Origin: Aquimarina sp. TRL1
Lineage (GTDB): Bacteria > Bacteroidota > Bacteroidia > Flavobacteriales > Flavobacteriaceae
NCBI RefSeq assembly: GCF_013365535.1
Contig: NZ_CP053590.1
Span: 3,958,501-4,022,500, forward strand
Direction of reading: 5' to 3'
DNA: 64,000 bases
Shown piece by piece: positions 54,473 to 64,000 of the stretch (position 1 is its first letter; every line of letters starts with the position of its first letter). The notes beneath the pieces were generated by a model. The model had not been told where the DNA came from and made no database searches. It saw only the letters and a program-made list of their open reading frames with translations. A program made the position numbers and the translations under genes.

Positions 54473-55323
54473 GCATCATGTTTTAGACTAAGACAAGGAT
54501 CCCAAAAATCAAATAAAGAGGTTTTAAATTCTGTATTCTCTTTGGTAATTTGTATTCCGCTGACATATTCAGGTAATAAAGCCATTTTTTGTTCGGCAAA
54601 AGGGCGTTTATTAGGAGCAAGCCACTTAGGGTCTTCTTTAGAACGTAAATTACCTTTCGCATCTCTCATATGAGGACCAAAATTAACCCAGCAATTTTGA
54701 CCTCTGGTTTCTGTAGTAAGGGCAGCAGCTGCCAGAGGAGAAAACATTTTGAGATGTTCGAACCAAGCGTAGTCCTCTCCAATAGGACCAAATCCATAAC
54801 CTTCCATGGCATGCCCGAAAATATCATGAACAATTCTAAAAATATCGTTGATCACCAATTCGTAATCATCGATATAGATACCTGTTTTTTGTAGCATAAT
54901 ACTACTTTCAGGAAGGGTATCTTCTCCAAAACCAGAAGAAGTAGTAAAGAAGTACAGATGATGTTGATGTATGTCTTTTAACATTTCAAAACTATCAGCA
55001 TATGGTTCTCCTTCTCCTGTATATGGCTCGAAAACAATATTCTCTTTGGATTTCAGAAAGGAGAATTGAGACACGACCTCTTCCGCTAATTGAGTATATG
55101 CTGCCTGTACCATTGGATCAAAAGGGCTGTGTACAGCATTTTCGAATAGATCGGCAATTAATACGCCTGCTTTCTGACACATCTTATCCCGGTATCGATG
55201 ATGTTTGTGCTTGATTTGATACTTGTTTTTATACTCTGTTGCTATTTTTAATAGCATAGGACATTTCCCTTTATTGACAGCAATTAAATCGCAGTCTTTG
55301 ACAAGTTTACGTAAGGTTTTCAT
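54442..55323 (-). CDS. HDIFGH-motif protein, possible non-heme iron enzyme
   Basis: A 293-residue protein of unknown family. Its centre carries INDIFRIV-H166DIFGH171 followed by E174, H190 and E205 (LTTETRGQN). In aromatic amino acid hydroxylases the iron is held by an H(D/E)xFGH pair and a glutamate roughly 40 residues later; here the spacing is 34 residues. This is suggestive, not proof: the N-terminus and fold cannot be compared by eye. Also visible is the acidic EPYTGEGEPYADSFEM loop. No signal peptide. It lies 49 bp downstream of the SAHH-like gene and overlaps the DUF3293 gene. Confidence 0.55.
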   Translation of the reverse strand: MKTLRKLVKDCDLIAVNKGKCPMLLKIATEYKNKYQIKHKHHRYRDKMCQKAGVLIADLFENAVHSPFDPMVQAAYTQLAEEVVSQFSFLKSKENIVFEPYTGEGEPYADSFEMLKDIHQHHLYFFTTSSGFGEDTLPESSIMLQKTGIYIDDYELVINDIFRIVHDIFGHAMEGYGFGPIGEDYAWFEHLKMFSPLAAAALTTETRGQNCWVNFGPHMRDAKGNLRSKEDPKWLAPNKRPFAEQKMALLPEYVSGIQITKENTEFKTSLFDFWDPCLSLKHDAWKQAYTTPI

Positions 55324-55372
55324 AAGAGTAAGCTGATTTGTTTGTTTAAGAGATAGTTATTTTGAAAAAAAG

Positions 55373-56422
55373 TTAAGAAGGAATTGATTCCTTAAAGAGT
55401 GTTTTCCATTCTTCTACAACTTCATCTGCTATAAAAGCAGGAAAAGGATGGAGCCCATTTTTTAAGTTAGCAAATAATAAGAGGTCGACTCCTGAATTAT
55501 GAGCATAAAAAACAGGATCTAGATACCGCATCAGTGTTGGTTTTTCTATAAAAAAATTGATTGGCATTTTATTGCACAGCACATCTTCTGTAGCAAAAGC
55601 GGTCCCGAATTCATCCTCACCTCCCATATTGGCCAGATATTTAGAAGCGAAGAATGTAGAGTCATAAGTATCTGAAATTACATTTCTAACTCCGGTAGCT
55701 GTGACAATTGCATCCATTTTATCTGCTGCCGCTTGTACTTGAGTGGTTTCCCGGGCAATTAATCCATTGAACCCTGCTTGTTGGGCTTGTGCTACCTTAA
55801 GCGGGTCATTTTCTACGATTGTTATATGAGGAGTTTCTTTTTTTAGATAATGAGCAATGCCTTTCCCTACTTTTCCATACCCGAATATCATGAAATGCTT
55901 ATTATGTATTTCTTCTGTAGCAAGTTGTTTAAAAGCTCGTATAAATGCTTCCCCTGTTCCTAGTACTCCTTCTAACATCTTGATAGCACTTTGATCCACA
56001 GAGATAACAGGGTATGTGGTAGTTGCTTTATATTTATTGGTTCCGGTACCTGTAATCTCTACGGTACCTATGGCTGGTTGTTTATGAGTTAGTAACTCTG
56101 CTGCGCAGTCTAAATGAATGTCGAAAGAATCATTAGGAGTAAGAGCGTCTTTCCATATGCCTCCCGCATCAATAAATGAAGCTACCAGAGTCGGATCTAC
56201 TTCCATAAATGAGGGGGAAATTACCGTAACATCTGCTCCGCCAGCATATAAAACCTCCAGTTTGACAATGGTTTCTTTAGTAAAGGGGATATTGTGAAGA
56301 ATACGGATTCCCTGATAGGGTTTTGACGATTGTACTCGTTTTAATTGTCGTTTTAGAAAAGGGAGTTCCGAATCTGGATACTCTTTCTTTATCGAATCAA
56401 TAAATTGAAACAGGGTTTTCAT
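55373..56422 (-). CDS. SAHH-like NAD-binding protein
   Basis: A 349-residue protein resembling the C-terminal half of S-adenosylhomocysteine hydrolase: FMIFGYGKVGKGIAHYLKKE is the NAD-binding Rossmann motif, preceded by YPVISVDQSAIKMLEGVLGT, which aligns to the catalytic segment of SAHH. The lysine of that segment is kept (SAIK) but the aspartate and asparagine that follow it are not. The N-terminal part has the ADVTVISPS / GGIWKDALTP pattern seen in SAHH. It is short (about 430 residues is usual) and probably has another reaction. First gene of the operon, with a dyad in front of its start. Confidence 0.6.
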   Translation of the reverse strand: MKTLFQFIDSIKKEYPDSELPFLKRQLKRVQSSKPYQGIRILHNIPFTKETIVKLEVLYAGGADVTVISPSFMEVDPTLVASFIDAGGIWKDALTPNDSFDIHLDCAAELLTHKQPAIGTVEITGTGTNKYKATTTYPVISVDQSAIKMLEGVLGTGEAFIRAFKQLATEEIHNKHFMIFGYGKVGKGIAHYLKKETPHITIVENDPLKVAQAQQAGFNGLIARETTQVQAAADKMDAIVTATGVRNVISDTYDSTFFASKYLANMGGEDEFGTAFATEDVLCNKMPINFFIEKPTLMRYLDPVFYAHNSGVDLLLFANLKNGLHPFPAFIADEVVEEWKTLFKESIPS

Positions 56423-56730
56423 AGCATGTGGTTTTAAGTTGTTTTTACAGCAACTTAATCACAATTTTTATGATTTGTACACTTTTAATGTTTTGTTTAT
56501 GAGTCTTTTGTGCTTATTTTAACAGTTTGTTTAGAAATCTATTTAATAAGGTTTTTTTTTGTTAAAATCTTAATAATGAGTTGCTAATCAATATCGGGTG
56601 GTGCAGCTTGTCCTTTTTTAAGGGAACTATAACCTAAAGAAGATACGTTATAACGGTAAATCATAAAAATAAAAATCCCTTCCCATACCTGTGAATAGAT
56701 ACGAAAAGGGAAAAAAATAAAAAAATATGA
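56423..56730. other. Intergenic region with TTAAGTTG dyad
   Basis: A 308-bp spacer between the GH92 and SAHH-like genes. TTAAGTTG (56434-56441) and CAACTTAA (56451-56458) form an inverted repeat 12 bp before the SAHH-like ATG, a possible operator or leader stem. The GH92 terminator lies at the other end. Confidence 0.4.
56665..56711 (-). terminator. Terminator of the GH92 gene
   Basis: On the minus strand a 14-bp stem with several G-U pairs (TCCCTTTTCGTATC / GGTATGGGAAGGGA), 8-nt loop, then TTTTTATTTTT. Confidence 0.75.
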
Positions 56731-59112
56731 TTACTTTTTAGGGGTGTTACTTAAATGAAAAGTAATAATGCCTCCGTTTGTTATGTCCTTATGTCGGATG
56801 TTGGTACCTTCTAAAGTTTTACCATTAATCTCTATTTTGGATACATAAACATTTTCTTTTCCTTGATTAACAGTATTAATTGTTAATTTTTTTCCGTTTT
56901 CCAGATAGATATCTGCTTCTTCTATCATTGGGCTTCCGGTTGCATATAGATCAGATCCTGGGTTAACAGGGTAGAAACCTAATGCACTAAATACATACCA
57001 GGCACTCATTTGTCCTGCGTCATCATTTCCACATAAACCATCTACACCATTACTATACATGGTATCCAGAATCATTCGTACACGTGCTTGTGTTTTCCAG
57101 GGATCATTCGTCCAGTTGTATAAATAAGGAATGTGATGACCGGGTTCATTGCCATGTACATAATTACCAATAATTCCATCGCGGGTAATATCTTCATTTT
57201 TCTCAATATACTTATCTTCAATCTCAGTGGTAAATATTTTGTCCAGATGTTGAGAGAAAGCATCTTTTCCTCCCATGATACGAATCATATTTTCGGTTTC
57301 ATGAGGAACATACAACCCGTAATTCCAGGCATTCCCTTCTATGAAACCTTGTCCATGTGTATTTATTGGATCGAATTTTGGGCGCCAGCTTCCATCAGAT
57401 AATTTAGGGCGCATATATCCGATCTCTTTGTCATAAACATGAAGATAGTTTTTAGATCTTTTGGTGTAGAGATCAGCTACTTTCTGATTGTTGTTCTTTT
57501 TTGCAATTTGGGCAATACACCAATCGTCATAAGCATATTCTAATGTTTTGGAAACAGAGTAGGGGCTTTTGTCTTCTGGTACATATCCTTTTTCCATATA
57601 ACTATCAAGACCTTCAAAATAAGGAACTGTCGCGGTATTAGTTGCTGCGGTCAAAGCACTGTTCAAATTGACATCTGTGGTTCCTTTGGCAACCGCATCC
57701 GCAATAACTGATACAGAATGATATCCTACCATACACCAATTCTCATTCGCATAATGACTCCAGATAGGAAGCATATTATGAACACTTTGATCATGATGTG
57801 CTATCATAGACTTGATCATATCATTGTTTCGGGAAGGTTGTGTAATATTGAACAGTGGATGCAGTGCTCTATAGGTATCCCATAAAGAAAAGATCGTATA
57901 GTTCGTAAATCCTTCAGATTGATAGATATTTTGGTCCAGTCCTCTATAAGATCCATCTACATCTTCGTAGATAATAGGTCCTAGCATGGTGTGATACAGT
58001 GCACTATAAAATGTTTCTTTTTGTTCCTTAGTGCTTGTCTTGACCTGTATTTTGGAAAGCTCAGTATTCCACTTATCTCTTGTTTCTTGTTTTACCTGGT
58101 CGAATTCCCAGTGTGGAATTTCCTGTTCCAGATTTTTGACAGCTCCATTTGTGCTAACAGGGGACAAGGCAAATTTTATTTTTATTTTCTCGTTTTCTTC
58201 TGTTTTAAAGTTAAAATAAGCTCGTATATTTTTTCCTGCCATTTCAGGGAAGTTCTCCTCTTCATTAAAGCGTCTGTAGAATCCGTTATAAATAACTTTT
58301 TCATATCGTTTATGACCATAACTATGAAAAGGTTTTGAAAACTGCATGGCAAAAAACACTTTTTTAGTTCGTGCCCATCCATTGGTCTGACGATATCCGG
58401 TCACCAGGGAATCATTTTCAATTCTGACAAAGGTCCAGACATTTTTATCATCGTGGTTGTATATATTGGAAATTAAATCCAGAATAATATGAGCATTATC
58501 TGATTTTGGGAATGTATACTGATGAAAACCAACACGGGCTGTAGCTGTTAACTCGGCTTTGATTCCATAGTCTGCTAAATCTACAGCATAATACCCTGGA
58601 GTTGCTTTTTCTGTGGCGTGATCAAACTGAGAATGAAAACCACTTTTAGGAGTTTCCGCTTTCCCTGGTTCCAAGGTAAGTTCTCCCGTAGTTGGCATTA
58701 CCAGAAAATCTCCAAGATCAGAATGTCCGGTACCACTAAAATGAGTATGACTAAACCCAAAAATGGTTTGGTCATCATATTGATATCCAGAACAATATTT
58801 ATACGTGTCTTTATTGTAGCTGCCATCTTCTTTGAACATGGCTTGCTGATTTGTTTCAGGGCTTAGCTGAACCATTCCAAAAGGAGCTGTAGCACCAGGA
58901 AAAGTATGTCCCATATTTTTAGTTCCGATCAGGGGGTTTACATATTGAGCAAGATCTGAAACAGGAGGTGTTTCTTTGGGAGTATCCACCTCTTTTGGAG
59001 TTGTTTCCTCCTTAGTAGAAGTATTTTTTTCCGAGTTACAGCTATATACCATAGAAAGGCATACAGAGAGAATGATTAGTTGTTTCATTCGTTTGTTCTT
59101 TGTGTTTTTCAT
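56731..59112 (-). CDS. GH92 family glycoside hydrolase lipoprotein
   Basis: A 793-residue lipoprotein (SVCLSMVYSCNSEK; the ATG at 59088 also fits the start). VNPLIGTKNMGHTFPGATAP, FGMVQLSPET and GFSHTHFSGTG mark the GH92 N-terminal beta-sandwich; the catalytic alpha/alpha toroid shows GNEPGHHIPYLYNW and GNDDAGQMSAWYVFSALGFY. GH92 enzymes are calcium-dependent exo-alpha-mannosidases that attack N-glycans or mannan; the specific linkage is not readable. Exposed on the cell surface or in the periplasm. Not next to a SusCD pair. Ends at a terminator. Confidence 0.92.
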   Translation of the reverse strand: MKNTKNKRMKQLIILSVCLSMVYSCNSEKNTSTKEETTPKEVDTPKETPPVSDLAQYVNPLIGTKNMGHTFPGATAPFGMVQLSPETNQQAMFKEDGSYNKDTYKYCSGYQYDDQTIFGFSHTHFSGTGHSDLGDFLVMPTTGELTLEPGKAETPKSGFHSQFDHATEKATPGYYAVDLADYGIKAELTATARVGFHQYTFPKSDNAHIILDLISNIYNHDDKNVWTFVRIENDSLVTGYRQTNGWARTKKVFFAMQFSKPFHSYGHKRYEKVIYNGFYRRFNEEENFPEMAGKNIRAYFNFKTEENEKIKIKFALSPVSTNGAVKNLEQEIPHWEFDQVKQETRDKWNTELSKIQVKTSTKEQKETFYSALYHTMLGPIIYEDVDGSYRGLDQNIYQSEGFTNYTIFSLWDTYRALHPLFNITQPSRNNDMIKSMIAHHDQSVHNMLPIWSHYANENWCMVGYHSVSVIADAVAKGTTDVNLNSALTAATNTATVPYFEGLDSYMEKGYVPEDKSPYSVSKTLEYAYDDWCIAQIAKKNNNQKVADLYTKRSKNYLHVYDKEIGYMRPKLSDGSWRPKFDPINTHGQGFIEGNAWNYGLYVPHETENMIRIMGGKDAFSQHLDKIFTTEIEDKYIEKNEDITRDGIIGNYVHGNEPGHHIPYLYNWTNDPWKTQARVRMILDTMYSNGVDGLCGNDDAGQMSAWYVFSALGFYPVNPGSDLYATGSPMIEEADIYLENGKKLTINTVNQGKENVYVSKIEINGKTLEGTNIRHKDITNGGIITFHLSNTPKK

Positions 59113-59496
59113 AGTTCAGAGAAAATAGTTAAAAACTAAAATGACTCATTAGGTCATTTTGAGGATACAATCTCCTTTTAATTCGGGAAATCGTCATCTG
59201 TTTTTATTAAAATCTATTGCCCAAAATACAAAACTTAATCATCGATTCTTTTTATAAGCTAAAATTAAGTGATAATTATGGGGATAATGAGATTTTGTAG
59301 TTTTTATTCCTTTTATGGTATGCGATAAGAGTTTTTTTGAATCCTGCTATCCCAAATGCCGTTTTCTATCTACTAATGAATGTTATTTTAATGACTAAAA
59401 ATTAAATATTTTCATTTGATGATCAGGAGAATACTTAAAAACCCCTCAAGCATTGATCATACCTGAGGGGTTTTTACTATTTATTAGCGAACGTTT
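59113..59496. other. Intergenic region
   Basis: A 384-bp spacer. It contains the terminator at 59436-59476 and, near the GH92 start, an imperfect AAAATGA / TCATTTT dyad at about 59137-59160. No coding potential was seen. Confidence 0.4.
59436..59476 (-). terminator. Terminator of the GlcG/HbpS-like gene
   Basis: ACCCCTCA / TGAGGGGT with a 15-nt loop, T-runs on both sides. Confidence 0.8.
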
Positions 59497-59916
59497 CTAT
59501 TGTAGTACCGGAGCAGTGCTATATGCATTAGCTCCTGCTTCTGCTACGGCGTGATCATTTTCTACAGTGCTACCACTAACACCAATAGCACCAACGACAT
59601 CTCCTTCCTGATTTTTGATAGGAACTCCACCAGGAAAAGTGATCAGTCCATTATTAGAATGTTCTATATTGTACAGAGTGCCTCCGGGCTGGGATAAGGC
59701 ACCGATATTACCAGTATTCATATCGAATAAACGAGCTGTTTTTGCTTTTTTGAGAGCAATATCAGTAGAACCAATCCAGGCTCCGTCCATGCGCACGAAT
59801 GCCAATAGATTCGCTCCAGAATCTACAATAGCAATATTCATCTTTGTGTCTAAGTCAATAGATTTTTGCTTGGCAACTTCAATAATTTTTTCGGCTTGTT
59901 TTAGGGTGATACTCAT
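59497..59916 (-). CDS. GlcG/HbpS family heme-binding-like protein (DUF336)
   Basis: A 139-residue cytoplasmic protein. [39 protein letters not shown] and the C-terminal [20 protein letters not shown] match the GlcG/HbpS (DUF336) family. Some members bind heme or cobalamin and sense redox state; others are of unknown role. There is no signal peptide, in contrast to Streptomyces HbpS. Transcribed alone. Confidence 0.88.
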   Translation of the reverse strand: MSITLKQAEKIIEVAKQKSIDLDTKMNIAIVDSGANLLAFVRMDGAWIGSTDIALKKAKTARLFDMNTGNIGALSQPGGTLYNIEHSNNGLITFPGGVPIKNQEGDVVGAIGVSGSTVENDHAVAEAGANAYSTAPVLQ

Positions 59917-60258
59917 GATTATGTGTGAAATTAAAGGATTAATAAAATTAGGAGAATACTATTTTTGATACTACCGGTATTCCTACTAATTATAATATTG
60001 CATACTCAGTAAAAAAGAATCGGCTTGTAACAACAAACAATGTTGCTCCTCTAGTACCAAACTAAGGTAGTAAAAGAAAGACAATAATGAAGGAGACTTT
60101 TAGTTTTTTATTTGTAGAAAGTAATGCGGGAAAAGGTAAGATATTCTGTTTCAAATAATCAACAAAAAAGAGGGAATAATTGTTAATTACTTTGTAAGAA
60201 CACTATTTTAATTCTTTAGGTGAAACCTTATATTAGCAAGCATTCTACCTAAAAATAT
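59917..60258. other. Divergent intergenic region
   Basis: A 342-bp AT-rich spacer between the GlcG/HbpS-like gene and parE. TTACTTTG at 60188-60195 is one base off the -7 consensus for parE, without a TTG partner. Nothing else is recognisable. Confidence 0.35.
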
Positions 60259-62118
60259 ATGAGTCAAAAAAGTAAGTATACAGAGGATAATATACGATCC
60301 CTGGATTGGAAAGAGCATATTCGAATGCGTCCCGGGATGTATATAGGAAAGTTGGGAGATGGTTCATCGGCAGACGATGGGATTTATATTTTGATCAAGG
60401 AAGTACTGGATAACTCTATCGATGAATATGTGATGGGAGCCGGTAAAATAATTGAAATATCCATACAAGGTACCAAAGTGATTGTCAGAGACTACGGACG
60501 TGGAATTCCATTAGGAAAAGTTGTCGATGTGGTATCAAAGATGAATACCGGAGGAAAATACGATTCCAGAGCATTTAAAAAATCGGTAGGACTAAACGGA
60601 GTCGGTACCAAAGCAGTAAATGCATTATCCACCTATTTTAGAGTAGAATCAACCAGGGATGGAAAATCAGCTTCGGCAGAATTCGAAAAAGGAAACCTGA
60701 CGAATCAGGAGAGCCTGGACGAAACTTCCAGAAGGAGAGGAACCAAAGTATCTTTTGTTCCTGATGAAACGATTTTTAAGAACTTCAAGTTCAGGTTAGA
60801 GTATGTAGCAAAAATGCTGAAAAACTACGTATACCTGAATCCGGGGTTGACCATTGTCTTTAATGGAGAAAGGTATTTTTCGGAAAATGGATTAAAGGAT
60901 TTATTATCAGAAAGTATCAAGGAAGAAGACAGACTGTATGATATTATTCACCTCAAAGGAGATGATATAGAGGTTGCCCTAACGCATAGTAAGACTCAGT
61001 ATAGCGAGGAGTACCACTCTTTTGTCAATGGGCAAAACACCACCCAGGGAGGAACCCATCAGGCAGCATTTAGAGAGGCAGTAGTAAAAACAATTCGCGA
61101 ATTTTATGGAAAGAATTACGAGGCGAGTGATATAAGAAAATCAATAGTTTCTGCGATCAGCATTAAGGTGATGGAGCCCGTTTTTGAAAGTCAGACAAAA
61201 ACAAAATTAGGGTCTACGGAGATGGGAGGAGACTTACCTACCGTGCGTACGTATATCAATGATTTTGTAAAAAGAGATCTCGATAATTTCTTACATAAAA
61301 ATCAGGAGACTTCAGAAAAACTACAGCGCAAAATACTACAAGCAGAAAGAGAGCGAAAAGAGCTTTCGGGAATTCGGAAACTAGCGAAAGACAGAGCTAA
61401 AAAAGCAAGCTTACACAATAAAAAACTAAGAGACTGTAGAATTCACCTTTCGGATAGTAAAAAAGAAAGAAACCTGGAGAGTACCTTGTTTATTACGGAG
61501 GGAGATTCGGCGAGTGGTTCCATTACGAAATCAAGAGATGTAAATACGCAGGCGGTTTTTAGTCTTAGAGGGAAACCTTTGAATAGTTATAATATGACTA
61601 AAAAGATTGTATATGAAAATGAAGAATTTAATCTGCTTCAGGCGGCGCTCAATATCGAAGAATCAATGGAAGATTTGCGATATAACAATATTGTGATCGC
61701 TACCGATGCCGATGTCGACGGAATGCATATACGCTTATTATTGATAACTTTCTTTTTGCAGTTTTTTCCGGAGCTGATCAAAGAAGGACATCTGTATATA
61801 TTGCAAACACCACTTTTTAGGGTACGAAATAAAAAAGAAACGATTTATTGCTATTCCGAGAGAGAGCGTATTGCAGCGATCAATAAACTATCCGGAAAAC
61901 CTGAAATAACACGATTTAAAGGACTTGGGGAAATCTCTCCTGATGAATTTGTACATTTTATCGGAGATGATATACGATTAGATCCTGTAATGTTGGATCA
62001 AGATAAGTCAATAGAAGAGTTATTGTCGTTCTATATGGGTAAGAATACACCACAGCGACAAGAGTTTATCATTGATAATCTAAAAGTGGAATTAGATACC
62101 CCGGAAGATGAAGCATAA
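60259..62118 (+). CDS. parE: DNA topoisomerase IV subunit B
   Basis: A 619-residue type IIA topoisomerase ATPase subunit. GHKL ATPase about 1-210 ([40 protein letters not shown]), transducer about 220-390 with [16 protein letters not shown] domain about 410-530 ([32 protein letters not shown]), and the conserved end [10 protein letters not shown]. It pairs with ParC to decatenate daughter chromosomes. The ParC gene follows after 26 bp on the same strand, making a parE-parC operon, which separates it from GyrB. Confidence 0.95.
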   Translation: MSQKSKYTEDNIRSLDWKEHIRMRPGMYIGKLGDGSSADDGIYILIKEVLDNSIDEYVMGAGKIIEISIQGTKVIVRDYGRGIPLGKVVDVVSKMNTGGKYDSRAFKKSVGLNGVGTKAVNALSTYFRVESTRDGKSASAEFEKGNLTNQESLDETSRRRGTKVSFVPDETIFKNFKFRLEYVAKMLKNYVYLNPGLTIVFNGERYFSENGLKDLLSESIKEEDRLYDIIHLKGDDIEVALTHSKTQYSEEYHSFVNGQNTTQGGTHQAAFREAVVKTIREFYGKNYEASDIRKSIVSAISIKVMEPVFESQTKTKLGSTEMGGDLPTVRTYINDFVKRDLDNFLHKNQETSEKLQRKILQAERERKELSGIRKLAKDRAKKASLHNKKLRDCRIHLSDSKKERNLESTLFITEGDSASGSITKSRDVNTQAVFSLRGKPLNSYNMTKKIVYENEEFNLLQAALNIEESMEDLRYNNIVIATDADVDGMHIRLLLITFFLQFFPELIKEGHLYILQTPLFRVRNKKETIYCYSERERIAAINKLSGKPEITRFKGLGEISPDEFVHFIGDDIRLDPVMLDQDKSIEELLSFYMGKNTPQRQEFIIDNLKVELDTPEDEA

Positions 62119-62144
62119 TTATTAAAGTGAGGGCATTATAGTAT

Positions 62145-64000
62145 ATGGATATAGAAAACGAACACGAACACGAAGAATTATATAACCCTTCAGAATCTTC
62201 GGAGCATCAAGAGCAACAAGAAGTGATAACCAAGGTATCCGGAATGTATAAAGATTGGTTCCTGGATTATGCTTCTTATGTAATTCTGGAACGTGCTGTT
62301 CCGGCTATCGAAGATGGGTTAAAACCTGTACAACGAAGGATTCTTCATTCTATGAAGGACCTGGATGACGGTAGGTATAATAAGGTTGCCAATATAGTCG
62401 GGCATACGATGCAGTATCACCCACATGGAGATGCCAGTATCGCAGATGCGATGGTGCAGATTGGTCAAAAAGATTTATTGATCGATATGCAGGGAAACTG
62501 GGGGAACATTCTCACAGGAGACAGGGCGGCTGCTTCCAGGTATATCGAAGCCAGATTGTCTAAGTTCGCATTGGATGTTGTGTACAATCCCAAAGTTACC
62601 GACTGGCAATTGTCATATGATGGGAGGAAAAAAGAACCTATAAACTTACCGGTAAAATTCCCTTTACTATTAGCACAAGGAGCAGAAGGAATTGCAGTAG
62701 GGTTGAGTACCAAAGTATTGCCTCATAATTTTATAGAATTAATCGATGCTTCTATAAAACATCTGAAAGGGAAAAAGTTTACGATATATCCGGATTTCCC
62801 TACTGCGGGGATTGCGGATTTTACAAACTATAATGATGGGAATAGAGGAGGAAAAGCGAGAGTACGAGCTAAAATAGCACAGCACGAAAAGAATTCCCTG
62901 GTCATAACAGAAATTCCTTTTTCTACCACTACGACTTCTCTGATTGATTCTATTCTTAAAGCAAATGATAAAGGCAAGATAAAAATCAAGAAGATAGAAG
63001 ATAATACTGCGGCAGAAGTCGAAATATTGATACACCTGCCTTCTGGAATATCTCCTGACAAAACAATTGATGCATTGTATGCATTTACGAATTGCGAGGT
63101 ATCAATTTCTCCTTTGGGATGCGTAATTGAAGATAATAAACCTAATTTTATTGGGGTATCAGAAATGCTTCGAAGGTCTACTGATAATACAGTAGAATTA
63201 TTGAAGCAAGAACTAGAAATTCAATTAAATGAATTACAGGAACAGTGGCATTTTGCTTCTTTAGAGCGAATTTTTATAGAAAACCGCATCTACCGGGAAA
63301 TAGAAGAAGAAGAAACCTGGGAAGGAGTTATATCTGCTATTTATAAAGGGCTGCAACCACATATAACACATCTGAAAAGAGATGTTACAGAAGAAGATAT
63401 TGTTCGTCTTACAGAAATCCGAATCAAGCGAATCTCAAAATTTGATATTGATAAGGCACAGCAACGTATCGAGGCATTAGAAGAAGATATTGCAGCGGTA
63501 AAACACAATTTGGAACATCTGGTAGCATACGCGATTTCTTATTTCCAAAGATTAAAAGATACTTACGGAAAAGGAAGAGAGCGAAAAACAGAAATGAAGA
63601 TATTTGATGATATCGAAGCAACTAAGGTTGTAATCCGAAACACTAAACTCTATGTGAATAGAGAAGAAGGATTTGTAGGGACTTCTCTTCGGAAAGATGA
63701 GTATGTTGCAGATTGTGCGGATATTGATGATGTAATTTGTTTTATGGCGTCAGGAAAAATGATGATTACTCGAGTTGATTCCAAAACTTTTGTCGGTAAG
63801 GATATTATTCACGTAGCAGTCTTTAAGAAAAAAGATAAACGAACCATCTATAATATGATCTATCAGGATGGGCGAGGAGGTACATCCTATGTGAAACGAT
63901 TCGCAGTAACAGGAGTAACCAGAGATAAAGAATACGATCTTACACAAGGAAAAAAAGGTTCTAAGGTTACCTATTTTTCTGCAAATCCAAATGGAGAAGC
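62145..64000 (+). CDS. parC: DNA topoisomerase IV subunit A (3' end outside window)
   Basis: At least 618 residues from the ATG at 62145, running off the end of the window. After an acidic N-terminus (NEHEHEELYNPSESSEHQEQ) come SYVILERAVPAIEDGLKPVQ, the winged-helix segment NIVGHTMQYHPHGDASIADA and the catalytic R132-Y133 in AAASRYIEARLS that cuts and rejoins DNA. The position of E. coli ParC Ser80 is alanine and Glu84 is aspartate, residues tied to quinolone response. A long coiled coil is seen near 445-475, and the C-terminal beta-pinwheel begins at about 500. Confidence 0.95.
   Translation, partial: MDIENEHEHEELYNPSESSEHQEQQEVITKVSGMYKDWFLDYASYVILERAVPAIEDGLKPVQRRILHSMKDLDDGRYNKVANIVGHTMQYHPHGDASIADAMVQIGQKDLLIDMQGNWGNILTGDRAAASRYIEARLSKFALDVVYNPKVTDWQLSYDGRKKEPINLPVKFPLLLAQGAEGIAVGLSTKVLPHNFIELIDASIKHLKGKKFTIYPDFPTAGIADFTNYNDGNRGGKARVRAKIAQHEKNSLVITEIPFSTTTTSLIDSILKANDKGKIKIKKIEDNTAAEVEILIHLPSGISPDKTIDALYAFTNCEVSISPLGCVIEDNKPNFIGVSEMLRRSTDNTVELLKQELEIQLNELQEQWHFASLERIFIENRIYREIEEEETWEGVISAIYKGLQPHITHLKRDVTEEDIVRLTEIRIKRISKFDIDKAQQRIEALEEDIAAVKHNLEHLVAYAISYFQRLKDTYGKGRERKTEMKIFDDIEATKVVIRNTKLYVNREEGFVGTSLRKDEYVADCADIDDVICFMASGKMMITRVDSKTFVGKDIIHVAVFKKKDKRTIYNMIYQDGRGGTSYVKRFAVTGVTRDKEYDLTQGKKGSKVTYFSANPNGE

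Noticed and set aside
55373..56422. Calling this gene ahcY (S-adenosylhomocysteine hydrolase)
   Set aside because: The protein is about 80 residues shorter than the enzyme and the D/N residues after the catalytic lysine are not present, so the symbol would be misleading.

Overview
The window reads as a chromosomal segment of a marine-type Flavobacteriaceae bacterium (phylum Bacteroidota). The signs are low GC by eye (roughly one third), TonB-dependent receptors with N-terminal carboxypeptidase-like domains, DUF4249, DUF5916, DUF937 and TIGR02757 family proteins, a LuxC-like acyl-CoA reductase next to serC/serA and a ferredoxin, and promoters of the Bacteroidota type (TTG, about 20 bp, TAnnTTTG). 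An Aquimarina-like genus is a guess only. I see no tRNA, rRNA, CRISPR array, insertion sequence or prophage. About 57 protein genes are called; the first (lipoprotein) and last (parC) are cut by the window edges.

Layout. 1-5.6 kb: partial lipoprotein, GNAT acetyltransferase, methyltransferase, FAD oxidoreductase plus cutC, GAF histidine kinase. 5.7-12.1 kb: PhoX-like lipoprotein with a di-heme peroxidase, a TIGR02757 protein, a long gene-poor stretch holding one candidate 32-residue peptide gene, and an M57 metalloprotease lipoprotein. 12.1-28.4 kb: mostly housekeeping (lolD-like, DUF5916, folE, small membrane proteins, DUF937, serA-serC, acyl-CoA reductase/ferredoxin, TonB receptor, ychF, a DMT permease).

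28.5-38.4 kb is the most interesting region. A hybrid histidine kinase sits 17 bp upstream of an ECF sigma factor. Three small ORFs follow, one of them a sigma-region-4-like relic or decoy. Then come a FecR anti-sigma factor, a TonB receptor with an STN signalling domain, a DUF4249 lipoprotein, a further lipoprotein and a beta-barrel protein. Three copies of an AGGGG-N16/17-CGACATA element lie at near-constant distance upstream of three of these ORFs and look like the sigma factor's own promoters. This suggests a cell-surface signalling circuit fed by a phosphorelay.

38.6-54 kb: M61 peptidase, DMT permease, an unknown gene, a nitric-oxide detoxification pair (HPP protein plus flavohemoprotein) behind an FNR-like operator, a LytTR regulator with a propeller sensor kinase, two membrane-anchored AraC-type regulators and small unknown proteins. 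54-59.9 kb: an unusual three-gene operon (SAHH-like NAD-binding protein, HDIFGH-motif protein, DUF3293), a GH92 glycosidase and a GlcG/HbpS-like protein. 60-64 kb: parE and parC (topoisomerase IV).

Recurrent regulatory structure: most transcription units end in clear intrinsic hairpins, many serving both strands. Domain boundaries and residue numbers are read by eye; family assignments rest on motif recognition without any database search.
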